A program made the translations under genes and the position numbers. Under the pieces are notes generated by a model. It made no database searches. It saw only the letters and a program-made list of their open reading frames with translations, and was not told the origin of the DNA. A stretch of DNA of 9,212 nucleotides from Oscillospiraceae bacterium (GTDB lineage Bacteria > Bacillota > Clostridia > Oscillospirales > Ruminococcaceae): the NCBI GenBank assembly GCA_900768995.1, contig CAAGEZ010000019.1, forward strand, positions 1-9,212, read 5' to 3'. Positions 1 to 6,385 of this stretch are shown here, piece by piece; position 1 is the stretch's first letter; the number at the start of each line of letters is the position of its first letter.

Positions 1-135
1 ATGGAATATGCAGGCTTTGAATTTTCCCATGGTGAACAAGGTGGATATAGAGTTTACGCCAAAATAGTGTCGCTTGATGACCCTGATTTACAGTTACTTG
101 AACATCGCACCGAGCTTGACATAAGCAAACTTTAA
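1..135 (+). CDS. 3' end of an unknown gene (44 codons visible)
   Basis: An open frame runs from the first base to a TAA at 133-135, giving 44 residues that end in LEHRTELDISKL. The first codon of the window is ATG, but no upstream sequence is visible, so it cannot be said whether this is the true start or an internal Met. The peptide is mildly acidic with no membrane segment and no motif I recognise. A strong rho-independent terminator begins six bases after the stop, which supports this being the real 3' end of a plus-strand gene. Function unknown. An effector or toxin tail is conceivable because a small orphan gene follows, but nothing in the residues shows it. Confidence 0.5.
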   Translation: MEYAGFEFSHGEQGGYRVYAKIVSLDDPDLQLLEHRTELDISKL

Positions 136-140
136 CAATT

Positions 141-176
141 GCCCCGTTCTCAAGATTGGAGAGCGGGGCTTGTTTT
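141..176 (+). terminator. Rho-independent terminator
   Basis: The arms 141-151 (GCCCCGTTCTC) and 159-169 (GAGAGCGGGGC) form an 11-bp GC-rich stem with one G-T pair around a 7-nt loop, followed by TTGTTTT. It sits directly after the stop at 135 and ends that transcript, so the next gene at 224 probably needs its own promoter or read-through. Confidence 0.85.
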
Positions 177-223
177 AAACAACTTGTTTGAATGGATGTT
201 TTTTTTGACGAAGGAGTAATTTT

Positions 224-568
224 ATGTTAGCAGAAATTAAATTAGAAGCATTAGAGTGGTACTATATGGAAATAGATTATGCTATAAAAAATAATATTCC
301 AGTAACACATGAAAAGGCTTTTGAAAAAACACTTGACACTGTCATGCGAGATTTGTCAGAATTTGAATATATGGTTTGGTGTTTTGCGATATTGTCAAGA
401 TATGAAAGGCAAATGATTACAATGGAACGAGGACATATTGAAGATATAAAAAAAGCAGTCAAAAATTTTTATAGTTTCAATTATGAAAAATTAGGGCTTT
501 CAGGAGATGAGGTGTTGCAGTTGGTCGGTTACACATTGAGTTTTACAACACAAAACGTTATCAATTAA
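224..568 (+). CDS. Orphan AT-rich protein, C-terminus altered by IS3 remnant
   Basis: This gene encodes 114 residues. The ATG at 224 is preceded by GAAGGAG with about 7 nt spacing, a good ribosome binding site. The protein looks largely alpha-helical and is rich in Glu, Lys, Tyr and Phe, with no signal peptide or clear membrane segment; I do not recognise the family. Base composition is clearly more AT-rich than the metal genes downstream, which suggests horizontal acquisition. The last 11 codons (from about 535, ending in TTQNVIN) overlap, in a different frame, a strong match to an IS3 transposase tail. The native C-terminus has therefore probably been replaced by out-of-frame insertion-sequence DNA. 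A small helical immunity protein is possible by style and by its position behind another gene, but this is only a guess. Confidence 0.6.
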   Translation: MLAEIKLEALEWYYMEIDYAIKNNIPVTHEKAFEKTLDTVMRDLSEFEYMVWCFAILSRYERQMITMERGHIEDIKKAVKNFYSFNYEKLGLSGDEVLQLVGYTLSFTTQNVIN

Positions 569-618
569 AGCTGAAATGTATGACTCCTATGGAATACCAT
601 TCAGCAGCGGTGGCGTGA
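535..618 (+). pseudogene. IS3-family transposase, C-terminal fragment
   Basis: Read in the frame ending at TGA 616-618, the sequence gives IEFYNTKRYQ, then LKLKCMTPMEY, then HSAAVA and a stop. The FYN-xKRYQ...K-x-MTPxEY pattern is the hallmark of the end of the rve (DDE integrase) domain in IS3-family transposases. Upstream in this frame the homology stops at about 532-535, inside another gene, so the catalytic DDE residues are absent and the fragment is non-functional. There is no ribosome binding site for it; it is a scar, not an expressed gene. Confidence 0.75.
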
Positions 619-620
619 AA

Positions 621-650
621 AATCCGTCCTGCTGTACAGCAGGACGGATT
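621..650. terminator. Perfect 30-nt palindromic terminator between convergent genes
   Basis: AATCCGTCCTGCTGT at 621-635 is followed directly by its exact reverse complement at 636-650. On the minus strand the stem runs into TTTTT (622-618), which suits termination of the metal ATPase transcript about 100 nt after its stop. On the plus strand it lies 2 nt after the transposase-remnant stop and is followed by only TTT. It probably came with the insertion sequence and now acts in both directions. Confidence 0.7.
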
Positions 651-747
651 TGAATAAATTCTAAATGTTTTTTCCTTTTTTGGCTGTCTACTTGACGGGG
701 GGCGATTCACTTTTAACAATTCACAGCCGATATGCCGTTATATCTGC

Positions 748-2820
748 TTATTTCTTCCTGATAAGCGGAGTCATACTCTTAGCCGCTATGAGCATAGTAG
801 AACCGTTGTGAAGAAGTGCGGAGGTGCCTGCGGGGATAACGCCCGCAGCGCCGAGAATGATAAGTGATGCGTTGAATGCAACGATAAAGCGGTAATTTGC
901 GCTTATACGCTCCATAAGCCGCTCGCTTATTACCCTGAGAGTAACAAGGTCCGCAAGGCTCCGGTTGCCGAGAGTGATGTCTGCAACCTCTCTTGCGATA
1001 TCGGAGCTGTCGCTCATGGCAACAGATACATCGGCTGCCGCAAGAGCGGGAGTGTCGTTTATTCCGTCGCCTACCATTATTACGGTGCAGCCCTCGGATT
1101 TGAGCTTTTTTACATAATCGCTCTTGTGCTCTGGAAGTACCTGTGCCACATAGGTGTCGATGCCAAGGCTGTCGGCAGCACGCTTTGCGGCGGATTCCGT
1201 ATCGCCTGTGAGCATACATATCTTTGTGATGCCCGCCTTGTGGAGCCGGGTTATGATATCCTTTGCTTCCGTGCGGACAGGGTCTTCTATCACAAGCATT
1301 CCCACAAGAACGCCGCCCACTGCAAGGAATATGGAGGAGTTGCCAACGCTCTTTTCGGCAATTATCTCCTTCTGCTCCTCGGTCACTTCGATGTTTTCGT
1401 CCTCGAAAACAAAGTGGGCCGAGCCGATTATTGCACGCTTGCCGCTGTAGGAAGTGACAATGCCGTGAGCCACGAGATATTCCACCTCTGCGTGCTCCTC
1501 TTCGTGGCAAAGATCTTCTTCCTTTGCCTTGTTGACCACTGCCGTTGCAACGCTGTGAGGGAAATGCTCTTCAAGGCAGGCAGCTGTTCTCAGAACATAA
1601 TCCCTGTCAAATCCGTTGAAAGGAACAACGTCTGTTACCTTGGGCGATGCCTGAGTGAGTGTGCCCGTTTTGTCAAAGACAATGGCATCTGCCTTGGCTG
1701 CGGCTTCAAGATATTTTCCGCCCTTTACGGCAATGTTATACTCAGCCGCTTCACGCATTGCGGAAATTACGGAGATAGGTGTGGAAAGCTTTATAGCGCA
1801 GGAGAAATCCACCATAAGCACAGATGTTGCCGTGCGGAGATTTCCCGTTAAAAGCCAGGCTGCGGCAAATCCAAGGAAGCTGTATGGCACGATAGAATCC
1901 GCAAGACGCTCCGCCTTGCTCTGAATGCCCGCCTTGAGATTTTCCGATTCATCAATGAGCTTGATGATGTTCTGGAGTCTGGAGCTGTCGGAAAGCTCTC
2001 TTACCTGAACTTCAAGCTTGCCTGCTTCAACTGTGGTTCCTGCAAATACGCTGTCGCCGGGCTTCTTGTTTACAGGCTCGGATTCGCCTGTCATAGTCGC
2101 CTGATTTACCATAGCCTCGCTGTCGGTAACAGTTCCGTCAAAGGGAATGATATTGCCCGCATAAACTATGACCCTGTCGCCCACCTCAATGGAGCTGAAA
2201 GGAACGGAAACAGGCTCGCCCTCGGTGACCTTCCATACATTGTCGATATTCAGTGCAAGCTGCTCGGTAAGCGCAAGCTTCGCACGCTGTCTTGTGTAAT
2301 CCTCCAGGAGCTCGGAAAGGCTCAGCAGGAACATTACTGAGGACGCAGTGCCGAAGTCCTTCCGGAGCACCGAAACGCCTATGGCAGTGCCGTCAAGGAT
2401 ATCAACGGTAATGTCCATTCTGAGGAAACTGTCAAGACCCTTGATGACATATTTCAGCGCCTTTACCGCCGTTATGACATTTCTCACGGGCAGGGGCAGA
2501 AAGCGCATAAGAATCTTTCTTCCCACGATTCCGCAGAGGTCGGACTTGAACTTATCGTCCGCAGCAGCAAGAGCGGGAACCTCCGCTTCGGGGAGATGTC
2601 TCCTGTCAAGGCGGCTGATGTATCTCAGCACATCTTTGCGTGAGCCTTTTGCGTATGTAACAAGGATACTTCCGCTGCGGAAATTGGCTTCTGCGCTTTC
2701 AACATAGGGAAGAGCGGAAAGCTCTGCGGAAATTCCATAGCCCTGAGTTTTGGTAAAGGCGTAGTCTCCGCAGCGGACACGCAGAACACGGCCCCTGTCG
2801 TAAACTATACTGTATTTCAT
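748..2820 (-). CDS. P1B-type heavy-metal-translocating ATPase
   Basis: A 690-residue P-type ATPase that should use ATP to move a transition-metal ion out across the cytoplasmic membrane. Motifs in order: a degenerate HMA-like N-terminal domain (about 1-75) without CxxC; actuator TGES (244-247); a membrane metal-site segment reading FSCAIKLSTP (339-348), where Cu and Zn pumps have CPC or a similar CPx; phosphorylation loop DKTGTLT (383-389, Asp383); HFPHS (419-423), matching the HP motif of the nucleotide domain; MLTGD (536-540); GDGINDTPAL (584-593); and HNGST (671-675) in the last membrane segment. The SCA core makes the substrate uncertain: Mn, Fe, Zn or another metal are all possible. The ATG directly abuts the stop of the DUF6110 gene, with GAGGAA inside that gene as ribosome binding site, so the two are translationally coupled. 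Confidence 0.93.
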   Translation of the reverse strand: MKYSIVYDRGRVLRVRCGDYAFTKTQGYGISAELSALPYVESAEANFRSGSILVTYAKGSRKDVLRYISRLDRRHLPEAEVPALAAADDKFKSDLCGIVGRKILMRFLPLPVRNVITAVKALKYVIKGLDSFLRMDITVDILDGTAIGVSVLRKDFGTASSVMFLLSLSELLEDYTRQRAKLALTEQLALNIDNVWKVTEGEPVSVPFSSIEVGDRVIVYAGNIIPFDGTVTDSEAMVNQATMTGESEPVNKKPGDSVFAGTTVEAGKLEVQVRELSDSSRLQNIIKLIDESENLKAGIQSKAERLADSIVPYSFLGFAAAWLLTGNLRTATSVLMVDFSCAIKLSTPISVISAMREAAEYNIAVKGGKYLEAAAKADAIVFDKTGTLTQASPKVTDVVPFNGFDRDYVLRTAACLEEHFPHSVATAVVNKAKEEDLCHEEEHAEVEYLVAHGIVTSYSGKRAIIGSAHFVFEDENIEVTEEQKEIIAEKSVGNSSIFLAVGGVLVGMLVIEDPVRTEAKDIITRLHKAGITKICMLTGDTESAAKRAADSLGIDTYVAQVLPEHKSDYVKKLKSEGCTVIMVGDGINDTPALAAADVSVAMSDSSDIAREVADITLGNRSLADLVTLRVISERLMERISANYRFIVAFNASLIILGAAGVIPAGTSALLHNGSTMLIAAKSMTPLIRKK

Positions 2821-3069
2821 TTATTCCTCATCGCCCTCAAAATCAGCATCGGAAACCTCGAACTCTGCGTCACGGCAGATGTCCTGAGCATCTTCCTTCA
2901 TCTTTGTGAAGGTGCTTGCAGCGTCGTCTCTGAGCTTCATACCGCCTGCGATAGCCTTGACGCAGCCGTCTCTGAACATTTTGCTCTTGAGGAACTTAAC
3001 GCCTGCTGTTGCAGCGAGTACGCCTAATGTGAAGAATCTTGCCTTTTCGTTCTTGATGATATTTTTCAT
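2821..3069 (-). CDS. DUF6110 family small membrane-anchored protein
   Basis: An 82-residue protein with a basic N-terminus, one hydrophobic segment (about residues 12-27, FFTLGVLAATAGVKFL), a basic patch, and a strongly acidic tail (about 59-82, ending FEGDEE). The pattern matches what I know as DUF6110, a family of unknown function typically encoded beside P1B metal ATPases in Firmicutes. Cys36 and Cys65 are the only cysteines. It is the first gene of the operon, with AGAGGT as ribosome binding site and a well-formed promoter at 3150-3178. Abutting the ATPase start implies a fixed stoichiometry; an accessory subunit or metal-handling chaperone for the pump is the natural inference, and the acidic tail could bind cations. 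Confidence 0.8.
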   Translation of the reverse strand: MKNIIKNEKARFFTLGVLAATAGVKFLKSKMFRDGCVKAIAGGMKLRDDAASTFTKMKEDAQDICRDAEFEVSDADFEGDEE

Positions 3070-3115
3070 TTTTGTTTACCTCTTTCATATGTATTTTTTA
3101 CTGCATCGCCCGAAA

Positions 3116-3143
3116 GCAAAATTTTCGGAAAATGCAATTTTGC
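3116..3143. repeat. Inverted repeat at the operon transcription start
   Basis: GCAAAATT (3116-3123) and AATTTTGC (3136-3143) are perfect inverted arms 12 nt apart, beginning at about +1 of the DUF6110-ATPase promoter. An alternative overlapping pairing uses CCGAAA near 3110 and TTTTCGG at 3122-3128. It could be an operator for a dedicated metal sensor or a leader hairpin. Confidence 0.35.
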
Positions 3144-3149
3144 ACTTTT

Positions 3150-3178
3150 ATAATATCACTTTGTTCTCAGAATTTCAA
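3150..3178 (-). promoter_or_regulatory. Sigma-A-type promoter of the DUF6110-ATPase operon
   Basis: On the minus strand TTGAAA (3178-3173) and TATTAT (3155-3150) are separated by exactly 17 nt. The predicted transcription start is near 3143, giving an untranslated leader of about 75 nt. No GTTAG-N6-CTAAC operator is near it, so this operon is probably not under the control that marks the feo genes. Confidence 0.65.
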
Positions 3179-3181
3179 TAA

Positions 3182-3208
3182 ATAAAAACTGATAATTTTA
3201 TTAATCAG
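3182..3208 (-). terminator. AT-rich hairpin plus T-tract behind the HMA gene
   Basis: On the minus strand CTGAT (complement of the arm at 3204-3208) and ATCAG (complement of 3189-3193) can pair across an AT-rich loop, and are followed by TTTTTATTTATT. It lies about 40 nt after the stop of the HMA gene and just upstream of the ATPase-operon promoter, the expected place for a terminator. The stem is short and AT-rich. Confidence 0.4.
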
Positions 3209-3248
3209 AATCCGAAATCCATTAGCTCAGCACAATTGTTTTATCAAT

Positions 3249-3509
3249 CTAACTTTTCTTGAATATTGAAAACAGTCCCTTTTTTTCATAAGGCTTGTGC
3301 TCTGCGGAAACGAATGTGTAACCTGTTTCGTCGATAACGGCTTTCAGCTTCTCATCGGGGATATCATTTTCAGTGATTATCTCCGCCTGATTTTTTGTGT
3401 GGGAAGCCTTTATCTTCTTAACATCGCACTCACGCCTTACAGCGTCGCAGATATGTGCCTCGCACATTCCGCACATCATTCCGTCGATATTTACGGTTAT
3501 CTCAGTCAT
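3249..3509 (-). CDS. Small HMA-domain metal-binding protein (CxxC)
   Basis: An 86-residue ferredoxin-like HMA domain. The metal-binding loop reads GMMCGMCEAHI at residues 10-20, with Cys13 and Cys16 as soft-metal ligands as in Atx1/CopZ-type carriers; Cys21 and Cys28 are additional. A distinctive C-terminal extension ends KKGLFSIFKKS, short, basic and hydrophobic, which may touch the membrane. ATG at 3509 is chosen over an in-frame TTG at 3527 because AAGGGGTG lies at proper distance before it and because the domain begins there. It lies downstream of the feo genes, behind its own inverted repeat at 3529-3544. The metal may be Cu, Zn or Fe. Since the nearby ATPase lacks CxxC in its own N-terminal domain, this protein could act as the detached metal donor, but that is inference. 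Confidence 0.88.
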   Translation of the reverse strand: MTEITVNIDGMMCGMCEAHICDAVRRECDVKKIKASHTKNQAEIITENDIPDEKLKAVIDETGYTFVSAEHKPYEKKGLFSIFKKS

Positions 3510-3528
3510 TTTTATCACCCCTTCCAAA

Positions 3529-3544
3529 GTCAGTTAAATCTAAC
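3529..3544. promoter_or_regulatory. Operator-like inverted repeat A, upstream of the HMA gene
   Basis: GTCAG-TTAAAT-CTAAC; one mismatch from the GTTAG-N6-CTAAC consensus shared by seven sites in this window. It lies 20 nt before the HMA start codon. No convincing promoter hexamers flank it. Confidence 0.55.
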
Positions 3545-3561
3545 TCAGTGTTTCTTATAAA

Positions 3562-3585
3562 GGGCAGATACCTTCATATCTGCCC
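3562..3585 (-). terminator. Hairpin after the FeoB-associated Cys-rich gene
   Basis: GGGCAGATA (3562-3570) and TATCTGCCC (3577-3585) form a perfect 9-bp stem with a 6-nt loop, 12 nt after the stop of the Cys-rich gene. On the minus strand only TTT follows, so it is a weak or partial terminator, or an mRNA-stabilising hairpin that sets HMA expression lower than feoB. Confidence 0.55.
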
Positions 3586-3596
3586 CAATAAGCTGT

Positions 3597-3767
3597 TTAC
3601 TTTTTACTGCTGTGACACGCTCCCGAATTGGGGCAGCCCTTGCAGCCGCAGGAGGATCTGCCTTGCTTCTTCGCCTTTACCTGCCCTGCGATTATCGCAG
3701 CGACAACAGCCAGAAGTATAAGTAAAACTATTATAGTTCCGATATTCTGTGAAAGAAATTCCAGCAT
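3597..3767 (-). CDS. FeoB-associated Cys-rich membrane protein
   Basis: A 56-residue protein. It starts MLEFLSQNIG, has one membrane segment (about residues 10-27, TIIVLLILLAVVAAIIAG), a basic stretch (KAKK), and a Cys-rich tail containing CGCKGC and CPNSGAC with five cysteines within twelve residues (40, 42, 45, 51 plus the flanking CPN context). This architecture is the family known as FeoB-associated Cys-rich membrane protein, found next to feoB in Firmicutes. It probably helps Feo assembly or shuttles iron at the cytoplasmic face, but its biochemical role is not established. AGGAGG precedes the ATG by 9 nt. It is 40 nt downstream of feoB and clearly in its operon. Confidence 0.9.
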   Translation of the reverse strand: MLEFLSQNIGTIIVLLILLAVVAAIIAGQVKAKKQGRSSCGCKGCPNSGACHSSKK

Positions 3768-3807
3768 AATAATGACCCTCCTAAAATTTATTTTGCTCAG
3801 TGTGTGA

Positions 3808-6324
3808 TTACTTTACTCTTACAGTCTTTGTAAGCTTGCTGCTCTCCTTGTAAGGCTTAGCGAGCATATATACTGCAAAGCCGAGGATAACAACGGAAAC
3901 GATGAGGCAGATAACACCGAGAACGCCGTCAACAGTTCCTGCGAAGAGGTTGCCGAAGCTGTTTACAACAAGTGCAGCAGCATAAGCAAATCCGCACTCA
4001 TAGCCGATTGCGATCCAGAACCACTTGGTGTTGTTCATCTCACGCTTGATAGCTCCCATTGCTGCGAAGCAGGGTGCGCAGAGGAGGTTGAAGATAAGGA
4101 AGGACATACCGCTTACGGAAGTAAATGCTGCACCCATTGCGGCATATACGGACTGGTCTCCGCCGCCGTAGAGAACGCCGAGGGTACCAACGATGTTTTC
4201 CTTTGCAACAAGACCTGTGATAGCTGCAACGGTTGCCTGCCAGTTGCCCCAGCCGAGAGGAGCGAATATCCAGCAGATCGCACTGCCCACAGCCGCAAGA
4301 ATGCTGTATTCCATCTGATCTTCTTCAAGCATTGTGAAGGAGCCGTCAACAAATCCGAAGTAGGAAGTGAACCAAACGAGGATAGTGGAAAGAAGGATGA
4401 TTGTGCCTGCCTTCTTGATGAAGGACCAGCCACGCTCCCACATTGAGCGGAGAACGTTGCCTACGGTAGGAATGTGGTATGCGGGAAGCTCCATTACGAA
4501 AGGAGCGGGGTCGCCTGCGAACATCTTTGTTTTCTTAAGGATAATACCGGAAATGATGATAGCAGCGATACCGATGAAGTAAGCACCTGTGGATACCCAG
4601 GGAGAACCGCCGAAGATAGCGCCTGCGATCATTGCGATGAAAGGAGTCTTAGCGCCGCAGGGGATAAATGTTGTGGTCATAATCGTCATTCTGCGGTCAC
4701 GTTCATTTTCAATTGTACGGCTTGCCATAATACCGGGGATACCGCAGCCTGTACCGATAAGGATAGGAATAAAGGACTTACCTGAAAGACCGAACTTTCT
4801 GAATACACGGTCGAGAACGAATGCGATTCTTGCCATATATCCGCAAGCCTCAAGGAATGCCAGGAAGATGAAGAGTACGAGCATCTGGGGAACGAAGCCC
4901 AGGACTGCACCGACACCGGCTACGATACCGTCAAGGATAAGACCCTTGAGCCAGTCTGCACAGCCGACAGCGTCAAGACCAGACTCAACGAGAACGGGGA
5001 TACCGGGAACCCATACGCCGTATGTGGAAGTATCAGGCTCGCCGTCGTACTTTGCGACCATAGCAGCGGAATCCTTAAGGTCAGCAACAGTAGCAGTTTC
5101 TTCTGTTACCTCAAGAGTTTCCTCGTCTTCCAGATCATATGTAAACTCAGTGTCATCGGGATAATTTGCGGAAAGGTCGAGGAGAGCAGCCTCTGCGGCA
5201 GCACCGTCAAAATCTTCGCTTTCCATATCCATTGCGTCCTCAGCAGCTGCTGTATCAGCACCGTTCTCAGAAGCATATGCGATAAAGCCGTCAATGATGG
5301 CGGAAGAATCGCCGTATTCCTCGGCAGCCTCTTCATATTCGCCTGAACCGATTCCGAACAGGTGCCAGCCGTCGCCGAAGAGTCCGTCATTAGCCCAGTC
5401 TGTTGCGGAAGCACCTACTGTAACCATTGAAACGTAATATACAATGAACATTACAACGGCGAAAATAGGAAGTCCGAGGAATCTGTTTGTAACGATCTTA
5501 TCGATCTTATCGGAAACTGTAAGTCCGCCCTTGTTCTTTTTCTTCAGGCAGTCCTTGATGATCCTGCCGATGTAGATGTAACGCTCATTGGTGATGATGC
5601 TCTCTGCGTCATCGTCCATTTCTTCCTCAGCAGCCTTGATATCGTTTTCGATATGAGCGAGTGTTGCGGAGTCAACCTTTAAGGATTCAATTACCTTTTC
5701 ATCACGCTCAAAAAGCTTGATAGCGTACCATCTCTGCTGCTCCTCGGGAACATCGTGAAGAACAGCTTCCTCAATGTGAGCGATAGCGTGTTCAACAACA
5801 CCGCTGAATGTATGCTGAGGAACTGTGGGGACCTTAGCCTTTGCAGCCTCAACAGCGAGGTTTGCAGCTTCCTTGATGCCTGTTCCCTTAAGGGCGGAGA
5901 TCTTTACGACCTTGCAGCCAAGCTCAGCGGAAAGCTGGTCAATGTTGATCTTGTCGCCGCTCTTCTCAACAACATCTATCATATTTACAGCACATACAAC
6001 AGGGATTCCAAGCTCTGTGAGCTGTGTTGTAAGGTAAAGGTTTCTTTCGAGGTTTGTACCGTCGATGATGTTGAGGATAGCGTCGGGGCGCTCACCGATA
6101 AGGTAATTTCTTGCAACTACCTCTTCAAGGGTGTAGGGAGAAAGCGAATAAATACCGGGAAGGTCTGTGATGGTAACATCGCTGTTTCCTTTCAGCTTAC
6201 CTTCCTTCTTTTCAACGGTAACACCGGGCCAGTTTCCAACGAACTGATTTGAGCCTGTCAGAGCGTTGAACAATGTGGTCTTTCCTGCGTTCGGGTTACC
6301 CGCAAGAGCGATTCTGATACTCAT
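3808..6324 (-). CDS. feoB: Ferrous iron transport protein B (FeoB)
   Basis: An 838-residue FeoB, the membrane permease for Fe(II) uptake with an N-terminal GTPase. The G domain shows GNPNAGKTT (9-17, G1), DLPG (54-57, G3), NMID (114-117, G4) and SALKGTG (143-149, G5), followed by a helical GDI-like region to about 275. Membrane segments start at about 282. The gate motifs read GTGCGIPGIMA (524-534) and IPCGAKTP (554-561), with a later APCFAAMGAIKRE (750-762). Residues about 322-436, between the first membrane segment and VPGIPVLVESGL, are a long acidic insertion (many Asp, Glu and Ala) predicted outside the cell and absent from FeoB of E. coli type. The ATG at 6324 has AAAGGA as ribosome binding site. 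Operator-like repeat B lies 32 nt upstream. Confidence 0.97.
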   Translation of the reverse strand: MSIRIALAGNPNAGKTTLFNALTGSNQFVGNWPGVTVEKKEGKLKGNSDVTITDLPGIYSLSPYTLEEVVARNYLIGERPDAILNIIDGTNLERNLYLTTQLTELGIPVVCAVNMIDVVEKSGDKINIDQLSAELGCKVVKISALKGTGIKEAANLAVEAAKAKVPTVPQHTFSGVVEHAIAHIEEAVLHDVPEEQQRWYAIKLFERDEKVIESLKVDSATLAHIENDIKAAEEEMDDDAESIITNERYIYIGRIIKDCLKKKNKGGLTVSDKIDKIVTNRFLGLPIFAVVMFIVYYVSMVTVGASATDWANDGLFGDGWHLFGIGSGEYEEAAEEYGDSSAIIDGFIAYASENGADTAAAEDAMDMESEDFDGAAAEAALLDLSANYPDDTEFTYDLEDEETLEVTEETATVADLKDSAAMVAKYDGEPDTSTYGVWVPGIPVLVESGLDAVGCADWLKGLILDGIVAGVGAVLGFVPQMLVLFIFLAFLEACGYMARIAFVLDRVFRKFGLSGKSFIPILIGTGCGIPGIMASRTIENERDRRMTIMTTTFIPCGAKTPFIAMIAGAIFGGSPWVSTGAYFIGIAAIIISGIILKKTKMFAGDPAPFVMELPAYHIPTVGNVLRSMWERGWSFIKKAGTIILLSTILVWFTSYFGFVDGSFTMLEEDQMEYSILAAVGSAICWIFAPLGWGNWQATVAAITGLVAKENIVGTLGVLYGGGDQSVYAAMGAAFTSVSGMSFLIFNLLCAPCFAAMGAIKREMNNTKWFWIAIGYECGFAYAAALVVNSFGNLFAGTVDGVLGVICLIVSVVILGFAVYMLAKPYKESSKLTKTVRVK

Positions 6325-6355
6325 AATATCTTTCCTTTCATATATTTCGGATAAA

Positions 6356-6371
6356 GTTAGATAAAACTAAC
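6356..6371. promoter_or_regulatory. Operator-like inverted repeat B, between feoA and feoB
   Basis: GTTAG-ATAAAA-CTAAC, with arms extendable to 6 bp (AGTTAG/CTAACT, 6355-6372). It lies in the 61-nt gap before feoB. No clear promoter was found here, so it may be an internal operator, part of a weak promoter, or a roadblock site. Confidence 0.6.
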
Positions 6372-6385
6372 TCATCTTTAAAAAT

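Larger units (their letters stand above)
535..706 (+). mobile_element. 3' remnant of an IS3-family insertion sequence
   Basis: This segment combines three things expected at the right end of an IS3/IS150-type element: a transposase C-terminus (535-618), a hairpin directly behind the stop (621-650), and, after a T-rich stretch, TGTCTACTTGACGGGG at 685-700. From memory the last resembles the terminal repeats of IS3-family elements in Clostridia. The left part of the element is missing and the left junction lies inside the 224-568 gene. The exact right boundary cannot be fixed without a second copy. Confidence 0.6.

Noticed and set aside
1..568. Toxin-immunity pair
   Set aside because: The upstream gene is visible only as 44 unrecognised residues, a strong terminator separates the two genes, and no toxin or immunity motif is seen.
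1126..1851. Long plus-strand open frame of 241 codons antisense to the metal ATPase
   Set aside because: It is the complement of a well-supported ATPase gene with all catalytic motifs; its translation has no recognisable domain and no ribosome binding site. The same applies to the 243-codon minus-strand frame at 779-1510.
3238..3253. Possible eighth operator GTTTT-ATCAAT-CTAAC
   Set aside because: The left arm matches only three of five bases and the site overlaps the HMA stop codon, behind the gene rather than before a promoter.
3510..3527. TTG start at 3527 for the HMA protein
   Set aside because: It would place the ribosome binding site inside the gene; the ATG at 3509 has AAGGGGTG at proper distance and begins exactly at the HMA domain.
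4589..5164. Plus-strand open frame of 191 codons antisense to feoB
   Set aside because: Shadow of the feoB reading frame: low-complexity Ser/Thr/Pro/Arg composition with no domain. Other frames inside feoB (for example 5755-6252) are rejected for the same reason.
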